Numbered from the stretch's first letter, positions 1-8,706 are shown. The stretch: 64,000 nucleotides of DNA from Thiohalomonas sp963783235 (GCA_963783235.1 CAWAMN010000001.1:1550001-1614000); one strand, 5' to 3'. Translations and numbers: made by a program. The notes: generated by a model from the letters alone, not told the origin.

Positions 1-379
1 CCTGCTCAATGCTATCCACGGTCAGCACGCCAAAGGCCATCGGAATACCGCTATCCAGCGATACCTGCGCAAGGCCCTTGGTGCATTCGCCAGCCACATA
101 TTCGAAATGCGGCGTACCGCCACGAATCACCGCGCCCAATGCGATGATCGCATCATAGCGGCCGGTGGCCGCCATGCGTTTGGCCGTCAGCGGCATCTCG
201 AAGGCGCCCGGCACCCGGACCACTTCGATGTGCTGTTCAGCACCGCCATGGCGTTTGATGGTGTCCACCGCTCCTTCCAGCAAACTCTCCACCACGAAAC
301 TGTTGAACCGGCTGACCACAATACCGAACTTGGCACCGCTGACGGTCAGTTCCCCCTCAAAACTCTTGATCTCGGCCAT
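1..379 (-). CDS. ribH: 6,7-dimethyl-8-ribityllumazine synthase, 3' part outside window
   Basis: Translation of the reverse strand from the ATG at 379 gives MAEIKSFEGELTVSGAKFGI, then a long open frame that leaves the window at its left end, so only about the first 126 residues are visible. It condenses 5-amino-6-ribitylamino-uracil with dihydroxybutanone phosphate in the penultimate step of riboflavin synthesis, normally as a cytoplasmic icosahedral or pentameric shell. The lumazine synthase signatures are clear: SRFN near residue 29, the VPGAFEMP segment, and GAVIRGGTPHFE with the catalytic-site histidine. It is the last visible gene of the leftward nrdR-ribD-ribE-ribB-ribH series, 230 bp behind ribB. 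The product of the RibB domain next door is its substrate. Confidence 0.93.
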   Translation of the reverse strand, partial: MAEIKSFEGELTVSGAKFGIVVSRFNSFVVESLLEGAVDTIKRHGGAEQHIEVVRVPGAFEMPLTAKRMAATGRYDAIIALGAVIRGGTPHFEYVAGECTKGLAQVSLDSGIPMAFGVLTVDSIEQ

Positions 380-505
380 GACTTTTTCCTGTAAATGATT
401 TTGGCTTCGGGGCACAAACCCGAATACTACACTGGTTCACCGCAAAGCGGCGGAGAGCGCAAAGAGTACTGGCCGTTTGCCCCTGTTGCGTTGAGAACCG
501 GTCGT

Positions 506-566
506 GTGGGAGCGACTTTCAGCCGCGATAGCTTTCGATTTATTCGCGGCAGGATGCCGCTCCCAC
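506..566. repeat. REP-like palindromic element
   Basis: A 61-bp imperfect palindrome begins GTGGGAGC and ends GCTCCCAC, with an inner GCCGCGAT/ATTCGCGGC match. It sits between ribB and ribH, two genes transcribed in the same direction. The GTGGGAGCGACTT type of end is the classic look of repetitive extragenic palindromes in gammaproteobacteria. In the transcript it would form a stable hairpin and could give different expression of the genes on either side. Only one copy of this type was noticed in the window. Confidence 0.6.
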
Positions 567-608
567 GGGTGGCTTTTGCCGCCGGTCGATTGGAAACCGG
601 ACACGCGC

Positions 609-1718
609 CTAGTCGTCGACGTATTCAACCACTTCCAGCCCGAAGCCGGACAGCGCGTGCATTTTCTTCGGTGCAGAGAGAACCCGCATTTTCTTCACAC
701 CCAGGTCCAGCAGGATCTGCGCGCCTATTCCATAGGTCCGCAGATCTTCGGTTTTATCCTGCTTTGGCAGCGTTACGCCCTCATCCTGGAGCTGGTAATC
801 GCGGATGTGGCGTACCAGCGTATCCGTATCCTCGTGCTGGCGGAGAATGACCGCTACACCGCTGCCCTCTTTGGCGATACGGCACAAGGCGTCACGAAGC
901 GGCCAACCGCAATCCCCGCGCTCATTGGCGAAGAGATCGCAAAGCGTATTTTCCAGATGTACCCGCACCAGCGTCGGGTCATCCTCGGTCACCTCACCCT
1001 TGACCAGTGCAAGGTGCAGTTCCCGTTCAATCAGGTCCCGATAGGCGACGAGCCGGAATTCGCCACACTCCGTGGGCATGGTGCACTCGGCAACCCGCTC
1101 GACGCTGGGTTCGTTGTGCAGGCGATAGTGGATGAGATCCGCGACCGTGCCGATCTTCAGGCCGTGCTCTTCGGCAAACTTTTCCAGATCCGGACGGCGT
1201 GCCATGGTGCCGTCTTCGTTGAGGATCTCCACGATCACCGACGAGGGCTCAAGCCCCGCCAACCGGGCCATATCGCAACCCGCTTCGGTATGGCCGGCGC
1301 GGGTCAACACCCCGCCCGCCTGCGCCATCAGCGGAAAGATATGCCCCGGCTGAACGATATCGTCGGGCCCGGCATTGGGCGCCGCCGCGGTCCGGACGGT
1401 ATGCGCGCGATCATAGGCGGAGATACCGGTGGTTACTCCTTTGGCCGCCTCAATGGAGAGCGTGAAGTTGGTGCCGTGTTTGTCGTTGGTGTTGCTCACC
1501 ATCAGCGGCAAGTGCAACTGCTCGCAGCGCTCCCGCGTCAGGGTCATGCAGATCAGTCCGCGACCGTAACGGGCCATGAAATTAATGTCATCGGGCCGGA
1601 CCATGCTGGAGGCCATCATCAGGTCCCCCTCATTCTCCCGATCCTCGTCGTCCATGAGGATAACCATCTTGCCCAGGCGGATATCCTCGATAATCTCTTC
1701 GATGGTATTCAGTGCCAT
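609..1718 (-). CDS. ribB: 3,4-dihydroxy-2-butanone-4-phosphate synthase with degenerate GTP cyclohydrolase II domain (RibBX type)
   Basis: 369 residues with a RibBA layout. Residues 1-200 are an intact dihydroxybutanone phosphate synthase: DDEDRENEGD for Mg and substrate binding near residue 23 and RAGHTEAGCD near 140. The C-terminal 165 residues align with GTP cyclohydrolase II but have lost its chemistry. At the zinc site, where E. coli RibA has SECLTGDALFSLRCDCG, this protein reads LENTLCDLFANERGDCG, so two of the three zinc cysteines are gone. The GTP-binding segment RQEGRNIGL is replaced by RQHEDTDTL. This matches the RibBX variant described in Proteobacteria, where RibB is active and the second domain is not a cyclohydrolase. 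GTP cyclohydrolase II should then be encoded elsewhere. It lies 52 bp behind ribE. Confidence 0.9.
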   Translation of the reverse strand: MALNTIEEIIEDIRLGKMVILMDDEDRENEGDLMMASSMVRPDDINFMARYGRGLICMTLTRERCEQLHLPLMVSNTNDKHGTNFTLSIEAAKGVTTGISAYDRAHTVRTAAAPNAGPDDIVQPGHIFPLMAQAGGVLTRAGHTEAGCDMARLAGLEPSSVIVEILNEDGTMARRPDLEKFAEEHGLKIGTVADLIHYRLHNEPSVERVAECTMPTECGEFRLVAYRDLIERELHLALVKGEVTEDDPTLVRVHLENTLCDLFANERGDCGWPLRDALCRIAKEGSGVAVILRQHEDTDTLVRHIRDYQLQDEGVTLPKQDKTEDLRTYGIGAQILLDLGVKKMRVLSAPKKMHALSGFGLEVVEYVDD

Positions 1719-1770
1719 GATTGCTATTCGTTTTGTATGCTGAAAGCTGAAAGCTGCCTGTAAACGCGGC

Positions 1771-2433
1771 TTACCTTCTCAGGAAACCATGCTCAGCGAG
1801 AAAGGCCTCCGAAATACTCCCCCCGGTCGGCTCCGCGGCCTTCTCACCAAGGACCAACCGCTCAAGGTACCGGGCAATGATATCAACTTCCAGGTTAACG
1901 CGCCGACCCGGCCGAAAATCGCCCATTGTGGTCTCCTGCAAGGTGTGCGGGACAATGTTGAGCTCAAAAACCGCCCCGTTCACCTCATTGACGGTCAGAC
2001 TGATACCGTCGATGCAGATGGACCCTTTCTGGGCGATGTAGCGCGCAAGCTCGGGCGGCGCTTCAATCCGAAACTGTTCCGAGCGCCCTGCCGAACGCCG
2101 TCCCCGTACCTCACCGACCCCATCCACATGGCCCGAAACCAGATGACCACCCAGCCGGGTCGTGGGCGTAAGGGCCTTTTCCAAATTCACTCGACTGCCG
2201 GCCGTGAGGTCGCCAAAGCCGGTTTTTGATAGCGTTTCGCCCGAGACATCGGCCCAGAATCCGTCTCCGGGCAGGTCGACCGCCGTTAGGCAGACACCGT
2301 TCACCGCGATACTGTCACCCAGCCGCACGTCTGCCAAATCAAGCTTACCGGTGCGGATATAGGCCCGCACATCATCCTGTTTGGGTTCGAGCGCGGCGAT
2401 TTCGCCGACTGCCTCAATAATTCCGGTAAACAT
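1771..2433 (-). CDS. ribE: riboflavin synthase, alpha chain
   Basis: 220 residues, the usual length. It dismutates two lumazine molecules into riboflavin and its pyrimidine precursor. The two tandem lumazine-binding beta-barrels are visible: the N-terminal MFTGIIEAVG opening with VNGVCLTA near residue 46, and the second barrel with GSICIDGISLTVNEV near residue 137. The conserved N-terminal MFTGI fixes the start. The gene is 38 bp downstream of ribD and upstream of ribB in the leftward riboflavin operon. No FMN riboswitch was seen at this end of the operon. The last 15 residues are variable. Confidence 0.96.
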   Translation of the reverse strand: MFTGIIEAVGEIAALEPKQDDVRAYIRTGKLDLADVRLGDSIAVNGVCLTAVDLPGDGFWADVSGETLSKTGFGDLTAGSRVNLEKALTPTTRLGGHLVSGHVDGVGEVRGRRSAGRSEQFRIEAPPELARYIAQKGSICIDGISLTVNEVNGAVFELNIVPHTLQETTMGDFRPGRRVNLEVDIIARYLERLVLGEKAAEPTGGSISEAFLAEHGFLRR

Positions 2434-2471
2434 CGATCGTTTTACCTCCAGCCGGCCTCTGTCGATTCCGG

Positions 2472-3578
2472 CTATTTTCGTGAAATCGGTCGGGCGGTGA
2501 TCCGCCAGTCCCTTCCCACGGCTCGAATGTCGTCGATATCCAGGTCGATGGCATCGGCCATTGCATCAAGCCCCGGTAACCGAAACAGACCCCGCGCGCT
2601 GTCGCCCATTAACTTGGGCGCCATGTAAACGACCAACTCGTCGACGAGTCCCGCCCTCAGCATTGCGCCGCTCAGGGTGGCTCCGGTCTCCAGCAAGACC
2701 TCATTGACCTCCCGCTCCGCAAGCAGTTCGAGCATCGCGGCGAGATCGACTCTGTCCGGCCCTCCAGGGAGTGAGACCACTTCGGCCCCTCTGGATTCCA
2801 GGCTCTCCCAGGCATCGTCGGGTTCGACCGCGGTGATCACCAGTGTCTCACCCGGCAACTCCAGCATCTTCGCTGTGTCCGGCATGGAGAGACGAGGGTC
2901 GAGTACGACCCGAAGCGGCTGGCGTTCCTGCCCTTCCAGGCGGACGTTTAATGAAGGATCATCCGAGAGCACCGTCCCAATTCCGGACACGATGGCGGAG
3001 CTGCGCGCCCGAAGCCTCTGAACATCGAGGCGAGCGGGCTCACCGGTAATCCACAGGCTCTCGCCTGAGGCCATGGCCGTGCGCCCGTCCATGCTCATCG
3101 CCAGCTTGTTACGCACAAAAGGGCGACCGGTACGCATGCGAGTGACAAAGCCGGGATTCAGGGCCTCGGCCTGGGACTTCAGCAGACCGACGGTCGCCTC
3201 GATCCCCTGCACGCGCAACCTCTCAAGCCCCTCGCCTGCCACTCGCGGGTTCGGGTCCTGCATGGCGGCTACCACGCGGGAGACTCCCGCGCGAATAAGC
3301 GCATTGCTGCACGGCGGCGTCTTGCCGTGGTGACTGCAGGGTTCGAGCGTCACATAGGCGGTGGCGCCTTGGGCCGCCTCACCCGCCTCCTCCAACGCCA
3401 CCACTTCAGCGTGGGGACCTCCGGCGAAGGCGTGCCAACCCTCGCCGACAACCATCCCTTCCCGGACCAGGACACAGCCGACCCGGGGATTGGGATCCGT
3501 CGTGAAGAGGCCTCGCCGGGCAAGTTCCAGTGCACGGGCCATGTAACGGTGGTCGGCGGACGTAAATTCGGACATCAC
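2472..3578 (-). CDS. ribD: bifunctional diaminohydroxyphosphoribosylaminopyrimidine deaminase / 5-amino-6-(5-phosphoribosylamino)uracil reductase
   Basis: 368 residues, covering the second and third steps of riboflavin synthesis. The N-terminal 145 residues are a zinc cytidine-deaminase-like domain with the HAE motif (GGPHAEVVAL) and the PCSHHGKTPPC zinc cysteine pair. The rest is the NADPH-dependent reductase domain, with RPFVRNKLAMSMDGRTA and the LLETGATL segment near its end. The start codon overlaps the nrdR stop by 4 bp, so translation is probably coupled to nrdR; the second methionine is an equally possible start. Followed by ribE. Confidence 0.96.
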   Translation of the reverse strand: MMSEFTSADHRYMARALELARRGLFTTDPNPRVGCVLVREGMVVGEGWHAFAGGPHAEVVALEEAGEAAQGATAYVTLEPCSHHGKTPPCSNALIRAGVSRVVAAMQDPNPRVAGEGLERLRVQGIEATVGLLKSQAEALNPGFVTRMRTGRPFVRNKLAMSMDGRTAMASGESLWITGEPARLDVQRLRARSSAIVSGIGTVLSDDPSLNVRLEGQERQPLRVVLDPRLSMPDTAKMLELPGETLVITAVEPDDAWESLESRGAEVVSLPGGPDRVDLAAMLELLAEREVNEVLLETGATLSGAMLRAGLVDELVVYMAPKLMGDSARGLFRLPGLDAMADAIDLDIDDIRAVGRDWRITARPISRK

Positions 3579-4093
3579 TTCTTCTTCTTGGATGACTCAC
3601 CATCGAGCAGGGTAAGTTGATTGCGGCGCGCCTCCGGTGAGGGTTCGCTCTGCAGGCGCTCAATCTCCTCCCGAAAGGCGTTGACATCCTGAAAACTGCG
3701 GTAAACGGAGGCGAAGCGAACATAGGCAACTTCATCCATCTCCCGCAGTTCGTCCATCACCCATTCGCCAAGCTTCCCCGACGCCACCTCTCGATCGCCG
3801 GTGGCCCGGATACGATGTTTTATGCGATTCAGCGCCCCCTCGATGGCCTCGGTGTCCACCGGGCGTTTTTCCAGTGCCCGCTGCAGCCCCGACCGTAATT
3901 TTTCTTCGTTAAAGGGCTCGCGCGTACCGTCCTGCTTGACGATGCGGGGCATCACCAGTTCGGCGGTTTCGAAGGTGGTGAAGCGTTCACCACAGGTCAC
4001 GCATTCGCGGCGGCGGCGAACGGAATCCCCCTCGTTCGCCAGACGCGAATCGATAACCTTGGTGTCCGGTTCAGTGCAAAACGGGCAGCGCAT
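3575..4093 (-). CDS. nrdR: transcriptional repressor NrdR
   Basis: 172 residues. NrdR represses ribonucleotide reductase genes and senses dATP/ATP. The N-terminal zinc ribbon is MRCPFCTEPDTKVIDSR with the second pair CVTCGERF near residue 31. An ATP-cone domain follows (VKQDGTREPFNEEKLRSGL). The C-terminus is lysine-rich and longer than in E. coli (149 residues). It is placed between glyA and ribD, the common gammaproteobacterial neighbourhood, 56 bp behind glyA, and overlaps ribD by 4 bp. Confidence 0.96.
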   Translation of the reverse strand: MRCPFCTEPDTKVIDSRLANEGDSVRRRRECVTCGERFTTFETAELVMPRIVKQDGTREPFNEEKLRSGLQRALEKRPVDTEAIEGALNRIKHRIRATGDREVASGKLGEWVMDELREMDEVAYVRFASVYRSFQDVNAFREEIERLQSEPSPEARRNQLTLLDGESSKKKK

Positions 4094-4149
4094 AGATCAG
4101 GGACAAGGGCCGAGGTGCAAGGTGCAATCCCCGGCCCTTCGAGTCATCC

Positions 4150-5406
4150 TCAATTCTGATAGACAGGGAAACGTTTGCAGAGGTCAAGCACCTTCTGTTT
4201 GACCTCGCCGATCACGGCTTCACTGCCGCGGCCTTCGATCACATCGCACATCCACCCTGCCAAATCGCGGCATTCGGCTTCCTTGAAGCCGCGGGTGGTC
4301 GCCGCCGGCGTGCCGAGCCGGATACCGGAGGTGACGAACGGCGATTGCGGATCGTTGGGCACCGCGTTTTTGTTCACCGTGATATTGGCCGCGCCCAGCC
4401 ACGCATCCACATCCTTGCCCGTCAATTCCTGCTTGATGAAGCTGACCAGGAACAGATGATTATCCGTGCCGCCGGAGACGACTTCGAAGCCGCGCCCGAT
4501 AAAGACCTCGGCCATGGCACGGGAATTCCTGACCACCTGCTCCTGATAGGCCCTGAAATCGTCCTGCAGGGCTTCCTTGAAAGCGACGGCCTTGGCGGCG
4601 ATGACATGCATCAGCGGGCCGCCCTGAGTGCCCGGGAATACCAGCGAATTGAGCTTCTTTTCGATGTCCGGATTGGATTTGGCGAGGATGATGCCGCCGC
4701 GTGGGCCGCGCAAGGTCTTATGGGTGGTAGAGGTGGTCACATCGGCGATCGAAACCGGGCTGGGATAGACGCCTGCGGCGACCAGGCCCGCCACATGGGC
4801 CATATCGACCATCAGCCAGGCACCGACCTTATCGGCGATATCCCGGAACCGCTGCCAGTCGACCACACGGGAGTAGGCGGAGAAGCCCGCGACGATCATC
4901 TTCGGCTTATGCTCGAGGGCCAGGCGTTCGACCTGCTCGTAATCGATCTCGCCCGTCTGCTCATTGAGGCCGTACTGAACGGCGTTGTAAATCTTCCCCG
5001 AGAAATTCGGCTTGGCCCCATGGGTCAGGTGGCCTCCGGCATCCAGACTCATGCCCAGAACCGTATCGCCGGGCTGGAGGAGGGCCATGTAAACGGCGGC
5101 GTTGGCCTGGGAGCCGGAATGGGGCTGGACATTGGCGTAATCGGCCCCGAAGAGCTCCTTGACGCGGTCAATGGCCAATTGTTCCGCCACATCCACGTAT
5201 TCACAGCCACCATAGTAGCGCTTGCCGGGGTAGCCTTCAGCGTACTTGTTGGTCAGGACCGACCCTTGGGCCTCCATCACGCGCGGGCTGGTGTAATTTT
5301 CGGAGGCAATCAGCTCGATATGCTCCTCCTGGCGCACCACTTCCTTCTCCATGGCGCTCCAAAGCTCATCGTCAAACCCCGCAATGTGCATATCTTTGCT
5401 GAACAT
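4150..5406 (-). CDS. glyA: serine hydroxymethyltransferase
   Basis: 418 residues, standard length. PLP enzyme interconverting serine and glycine with transfer of the one-carbon unit to tetrahydrofolate. Visible signatures: IASENYTSPRVMEAQGS, GYPGKRYYGGCEYVD, VDMAHVAGLVAAGVYP, and the PLP lysine in TTSTTHKTLRGPRGG near residue 230. The methionine at 5406 gives MFSKDMHIAGFDDELW, a typical start. First gene of the leftward glyA-nrdR-rib run; the next gene upstream (5625) has its own terminator in the gap, so glyA is probably transcribed separately from it. Confidence 0.97.
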   Translation of the reverse strand: MFSKDMHIAGFDDELWSAMEKEVVRQEEHIELIASENYTSPRVMEAQGSVLTNKYAEGYPGKRYYGGCEYVDVAEQLAIDRVKELFGADYANVQPHSGSQANAAVYMALLQPGDTVLGMSLDAGGHLTHGAKPNFSGKIYNAVQYGLNEQTGEIDYEQVERLALEHKPKMIVAGFSAYSRVVDWQRFRDIADKVGAWLMVDMAHVAGLVAAGVYPSPVSIADVTTSTTHKTLRGPRGGIILAKSNPDIEKKLNSLVFPGTQGGPLMHVIAAKAVAFKEALQDDFRAYQEQVVRNSRAMAEVFIGRGFEVVSGGTDNHLFLVSFIKQELTGKDVDAWLGAANITVNKNAVPNDPQSPFVTSGIRLGTPAATTRGFKEAECRDLAGWMCDVIEGRGSEAVIGEVKQKVLDLCKRFPVYQN

Positions 5407-5523
5407 CGGCTACCCCTGAAAATCGGCAATGTTGAAGAACCGTATTCCGCCCCGAACGAGGTCGGAAAAGCCGTAAAGAGTACCCAATCCGGGGATTTTT
5501 TTCATCGTTCGTAAAAAGAAAAA

Positions 5524-5541
5524 AGCCCCGATATCGGGGCT
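5524..5541 (-). terminator. intrinsic terminator of the 5625-6545 gene
   Basis: A perfect 9-bp stem AGCCCCGAT/ATCGGGGCT with no unpaired loop in the DNA palindrome. On the reverse strand it is followed by TTTTTTCTTTTT. It lies 84 bp past the stop of the exported-protein gene and 118 bp before glyA, so it separates the two transcripts. Confidence 0.85.
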
Positions 5542-5624
5542 CCAGTGCCGGACTTCCTGTCCACAGGTCAGTAAATGACGTCCAAGGCCCCTGGCGGGCT
5601 TCTTGTTGTTCTCCCCCTATTCTT

Positions 5625-6545
5625 CTACCAGAGACTGTTGCTGCTTTCGGCCTTCGCTCCGGAGGCCGTGCTCAAAACCTGCTTAACGGCATCGGGCGTC
5701 TCCATGATGTTCATGAAGCTGTTATCACCCATCATTTTCAGGTCGGGGAAATTGATGGCGATCCGAAACTCCGCGGGCAGGGCATACACCCGGTTGCCGG
5801 ACACCAGCACTTCATAGGGCAGATGGGCGGTAGAGCGCAGTTCCTTGAAGTCGATCTCGCTCATGATGTAAGTATCATCGGCATACTTACTGCCATCAGC
5901 GCCTTTGGCCATACCGACGCCAAATACGCTCTCTTCCTTCCCGGACACATCGACCCGCCACACCTTGGTCGCGCCGGTGGTCTCAGCCAGACCCTTTTCC
6001 ACGGCCTTGACCGCCGCCTCATAGCTATCGTGCTTTGAGAGTTCGATGGGATCGTCGAAGTACGGCATGCCAAACATGTAATGATAGTCCCGCACGTCAT
6101 CCGACTCCATGCCTTTCTCGGGGCCGAAGGCTCCGGCATTGCCCAAGGCCTGCTCCAATGCCGCTGTCACCCCGGCCAGATCGGTCTTCATGTGATAGGC
6201 ATGGGACATGTAGGTCGGGTTGGTATAGGAGACCTGGATGTCACCACCGATGTTGGTCAGGGCCACACGCTGAACGGCACCGTAGCCCCCAAACTCCGAG
6301 CGCGCCGCCGCGCTCCGAAGTGCATCGGAAGTAACACCGATAATCATCGCGCCCTCATAGGGCGAATAGTCGCCGACGATTTGGAAGCCGGCGTTACCTA
6401 GCTTGGTTTCGACCGACTGCTTCACCGCCGCCATATCACCGGTGGTCACTTCGGCCAACACGAAAGGTTTCAATTCCTTTGCCTGCGCCCCGACGGCAAA
6501 AGCAGTCAAGGCAACAGTGAGCAGTACTTTCCTTATTATTTCCAT
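5625..6545 (-). CDS. exported protein of unknown function
   Basis: 306 residues. Residues 1-22 are a signal peptide with cleavage likely after AVGAQA. The mature part is soluble and acidic, without cysteine or an obvious catalytic motif. An N-terminal stretch (KQSVETKLGNAGFQIVGDYS) is reminiscent of DUF302-type domains, but this is a weak impression, not an identification. It stands 79 bp behind a FadL-family porin gene with the same direction, so the two may be co-expressed and the protein may act in the periplasm or at the outer membrane together with that porin. It has its own terminator downstream. Confidence 0.85.
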   Translation of the reverse strand: MEIIRKVLLTVALTAFAVGAQAKELKPFVLAEVTTGDMAAVKQSVETKLGNAGFQIVGDYSPYEGAMIIGVTSDALRSAAARSEFGGYGAVQRVALTNIGGDIQVSYTNPTYMSHAYHMKTDLAGVTAALEQALGNAGAFGPEKGMESDDVRDYHYMFGMPYFDDPIELSKHDSYEAAVKAVEKGLAETTGATKVWRVDVSGKEESVFGVGMAKGADGSKYADDTYIMSEIDFKELRSTAHLPYEVLVSGNRVYALPAEFRIAINFPDLKMMGDNSFMNIMETPDAVKQVLSTASGAKAESSNSLW

Positions 6546-6624
6546 GGCAAGACCTCTAAGTTTCAGATCGAAAACGGGGTAACAAGTAGTAGACCACCTG
6601 TTACCCCGTGCCTAGTTCCGCGTC

Positions 6625-7920
6625 TTAGAAGTTCATGCGCAATGAAACGGTAACGCCCGTTTGGGAGTGGGTGACTTCGTGGGTCGTAGCATTAGCTGGA
6701 AGGTCAACCGGACCGGCCGGGTTCATCATGCCACTGATGTCCCCTGTATTGATCTCCTTATCAACCTCAGCCGCATAAACCACGGCACCTTCAAGTGTCA
6801 TGGTGTCACTGATTTCATAGCCACCACCGAAGGTATAGTGACTTTCGACGATAGCCGGGAAGAAGTGGTTATTGAACAGATTGATAGCTTGGTTGGTATA
6901 AGCCTGCTGCATACCAGCGGCGGGGTCGTCATCCAAAACATCAATGGGATCTTCACCATAGTTATAGCCGAAACCGACCCAGTAGCCGTTGCCCTTAAAC
7001 TTCGCACCCAAGCCGTAAACCATCTGGTCATCCCAGTTGAAGTCCTTGTAGCCTTCTGCCGAACCCCACTGGATCTGCTTCGCATCAGCGGTCAGCATCC
7101 AGTTGTTCATGGTGTAGGCCACGCCAACTTTGATCTGTGCCGGCTGCTCCAATTTGTCGGAGGTGATGGTACCTGTACAGGTTGCACAAGGCCCCACGCC
7201 AAACCCATCAGCGGCGTCGGTGATCTGGTCCTCATACTTCATTTCGATCGAGGACTGATAGGCCAGTGCCACCGTCAAGGCCGGGTTGATGTCGAAATCT
7301 CCACCGAGATTGAAGCCAAAACCTATGTCATCTGAGACACCGTTGCCAACAGTGCCCGCCGCATTTTTGTAGTTAAGATCCAAGGCGCCATATTGAATGA
7401 CGGGGGCAAAACCGAGGCCGTAGCGATCGTTGTTGTAGGCCAGAGCCGGCACGAATTTCATGATCTGCAAGCTGCTGGTGGCATTAAAAAGGCCGGTGCC
7501 ATCCGGAAGGTCGTCGTTGTCGCGGTAATCAACACCCATACCCGCGGTACCGTACATCCCGAGGCCAAAGGTCCAGTTGTCGTTGATCCGCTGGTACATG
7601 GAAACTTCGGGGATAATGTTCAAGTCGGCGTCGCTATCCGCACTTGCGGTTGTTCCCGGGGCCGACGCAACATTAGTGCTTGCATTGACATCCGGCATAA
7701 AAAGCGTGCCAGCGATGACAAATTCACTGCCTTGGTTTTTGCCCAGCAACGATGGGTTGCTCAGTGCATTCTCCGAGCCGTAATTCGCAGCCGTCCCCGT
7801 CCCCCCCAGTGCACGGGACTGGACTCCGAGGCCGATAAGCTCATCGCCGTTGGTGGCGAAAGCGGGCGCTGAGATCATGGTGGCAGCAGCAACGGCCAAG
7901 GAAACCTTGGTTTTATTCAT
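6625..7920 (-). CDS. FadL/TodX-family outer membrane transport protein
   Basis: 431 residues. Signal peptide of about 22 residues ending in SAPAFA, then NGDELIGLGVQSRALGGTGTA, the conserved N-terminal hatch motif of FadL/OmpP1/TodX porins, and a beta-rich barrel ending in an aromatic residue (SLRMNF), as outer membrane proteins do. The family moves hydrophobic molecules (fatty acids, aromatics) across the outer membrane; the substrate here cannot be told. FadL homologues have been discussed in connection with hydrophobic sulfur uptake in sulfur oxidisers, but nothing in the sequence proves this. An extracellular loop has an unusual C-A-T-C pair (PCATCTG). Followed by the exported protein at 5625. 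Confidence 0.92.
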   Translation of the reverse strand: MNKTKVSLAVAAATMISAPAFATNGDELIGLGVQSRALGGTGTAANYGSENALSNPSLLGKNQGSEFVIAGTLFMPDVNASTNVASAPGTTASADSDADLNIIPEVSMYQRINDNWTFGLGMYGTAGMGVDYRDNDDLPDGTGLFNATSSLQIMKFVPALAYNNDRYGLGFAPVIQYGALDLNYKNAAGTVGNGVSDDIGFGFNLGGDFDINPALTVALAYQSSIEMKYEDQITDAADGFGVGPCATCTGTITSDKLEQPAQIKVGVAYTMNNWMLTADAKQIQWGSAEGYKDFNWDDQMVYGLGAKFKGNGYWVGFGYNYGEDPIDVLDDDPAAGMQQAYTNQAINLFNNHFFPAIVESHYTFGGGYEISDTMTLEGAVVYAAEVDKEINTGDISGMMNPAGPVDLPANATTHEVTHSQTGVTVSLRMNF

Positions 7921-8185
7921 TCGTTCTCTCCTTGTCTTCGCGAAAGTCTAGTTATTCTGGTTAGTTTCAATGGCAACTACTAGTTGTTATAGACGAATTA
8001 TGTTTAAAAGCAATTCGTCAGTGGTCAACAACATTATTTAGAGGACATGGAAGAGTCAATATTGTTCAGATAATCCGAAGATTCTAATATTTTATTTAAA
8101 ATATTATTTTATAAGTATTTATTAATTTACTACTTGGCGAGATGCGGACCGGCGGCCGACTGAAAGCATAGGCAGGGGAAAAGCA
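7921..8185. other. AT-rich intergenic region upstream of the porin gene
   Basis: About 270 bp without a gene. Positions 8070-8135 are very AT-rich (runs such as ATTTTATTTAAAATATTATTTTATAAG), in sharp contrast to the GC-rich surroundings. It must carry the leftward promoter of the FadL-type porin gene. Several TATAAT-like boxes are possible in such sequence, so I do not choose one. The AT tract could bend DNA or bind H-NS-like proteins. Confidence 0.5.
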
Positions 8186-8190
8186 AAAAA

Positions 8191-8210
8191 AACCCCGCCG
8201 AAGCGGGGTT
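8191..8210 (-). terminator. intrinsic terminator of the tusA-dsrE transcript
   Basis: Stem AACCCCGC / GCGGGGTT with a CGAA tetraloop, followed on the reverse strand by eight T. It is 26 bp past the dsrE stop codon. Confidence 0.9.
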
Positions 8211-8235
8211 TTAGCACACCGATATCCGGGGAATA

Positions 8236-8706
8236 TCAGATGTAGAGGCAGATGTCCGAGTCGCCGGCGAACTCGAAGAAAGTCGCCGCGCCACCAAACT
8301 CAACGCCGTCAATAAAGTTTTTGGGATCCATTTCGAAGAGGTCCACGGTCATCTGACAGGCGACCATTCTGACATCGGCCTCCAGGCACAGGTCCCGCAG
8401 ATCCTCAAGGCTGGCAACACCCTTGGACTTCATCTTCGCTTTCATCATTGAAGTCATCATGCTCTGCATGCCCGGGAGTGCCTGTACCAGTACCGGCATG
8501 GGCATCGGCATGGGCATGCCCGGGTTACCGAGCGAGGTCACCTGAAGATCCAGTTTCTTTTCCAGCATCTTCAGGCCGTAGAACGTAAAGAAGATCTCGG
8601 TCTCGTAACCCAGTGCGGCTGCCGTGGAAGCGAGAATAAAGGGCGGATAGGCCCAGTCCAGCGTCCCCTTGGTAGCAATGATGGCGAGTTTTTTCTGGTC
8701 AGACAT
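8236..8706 (-). CDS. DsrE-family sulfur relay protein (DsrE3-like)
   Basis: 156 residues, cytoplasmic, no membrane segment. The N-terminus (KKLAIIATKGTLDWAYPPFI) is the DsrE/DsrF fold opening. Two cysteines ten positions apart, C107 and C117 (DLCLEADVRMVACQMT), match the conserved pair of DsrE3-type proteins that exchange thiosulfate or persulfide sulfur with TusA. A methionine-proline run (GMPMPMPMPV near residue 63) comes from a short hexanucleotide repetition. It lies 59 bp downstream of tusA and in the same direction as the rhodanese gene; rhd-tusA-dsrE is a known cluster in sulfur oxidisers feeding the sHdr or rDsr pathway. The exact subgroup is an inference. Confidence 0.88.
   Translation of the reverse strand: MSDQKKLAIIATKGTLDWAYPPFILASTAAALGYETEIFFTFYGLKMLEKKLDLQVTSLGNPGMPMPMPMPVLVQALPGMQSMMTSMMKAKMKSKGVASLEDLRDLCLEADVRMVACQMTVDLFEMDPKNFIDGVEFGGAATFFEFAGDSDICLYI

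Noticed and set aside
504..1763. 419-codon open frame on the + strand over ribB
   Set aside because: Mirror frame of a clear, conserved ribB gene in GC-rich DNA; no ribosome-binding site and no recognisable protein pattern.
1..5406. FMN riboswitch in the riboflavin operon
   Set aside because: No RFN-like sequence was seen before glyA, nrdR, ribD, ribE, ribB or in the visible part before ribH.
8480..8530. GGCATGGGCAT-type repetition in the dsrE-like gene as a functional repeat
   Set aside because: Only a few hexamer copies that code for a Met-Pro run; in-frame and small, so treated as ordinary coding microsatellite.
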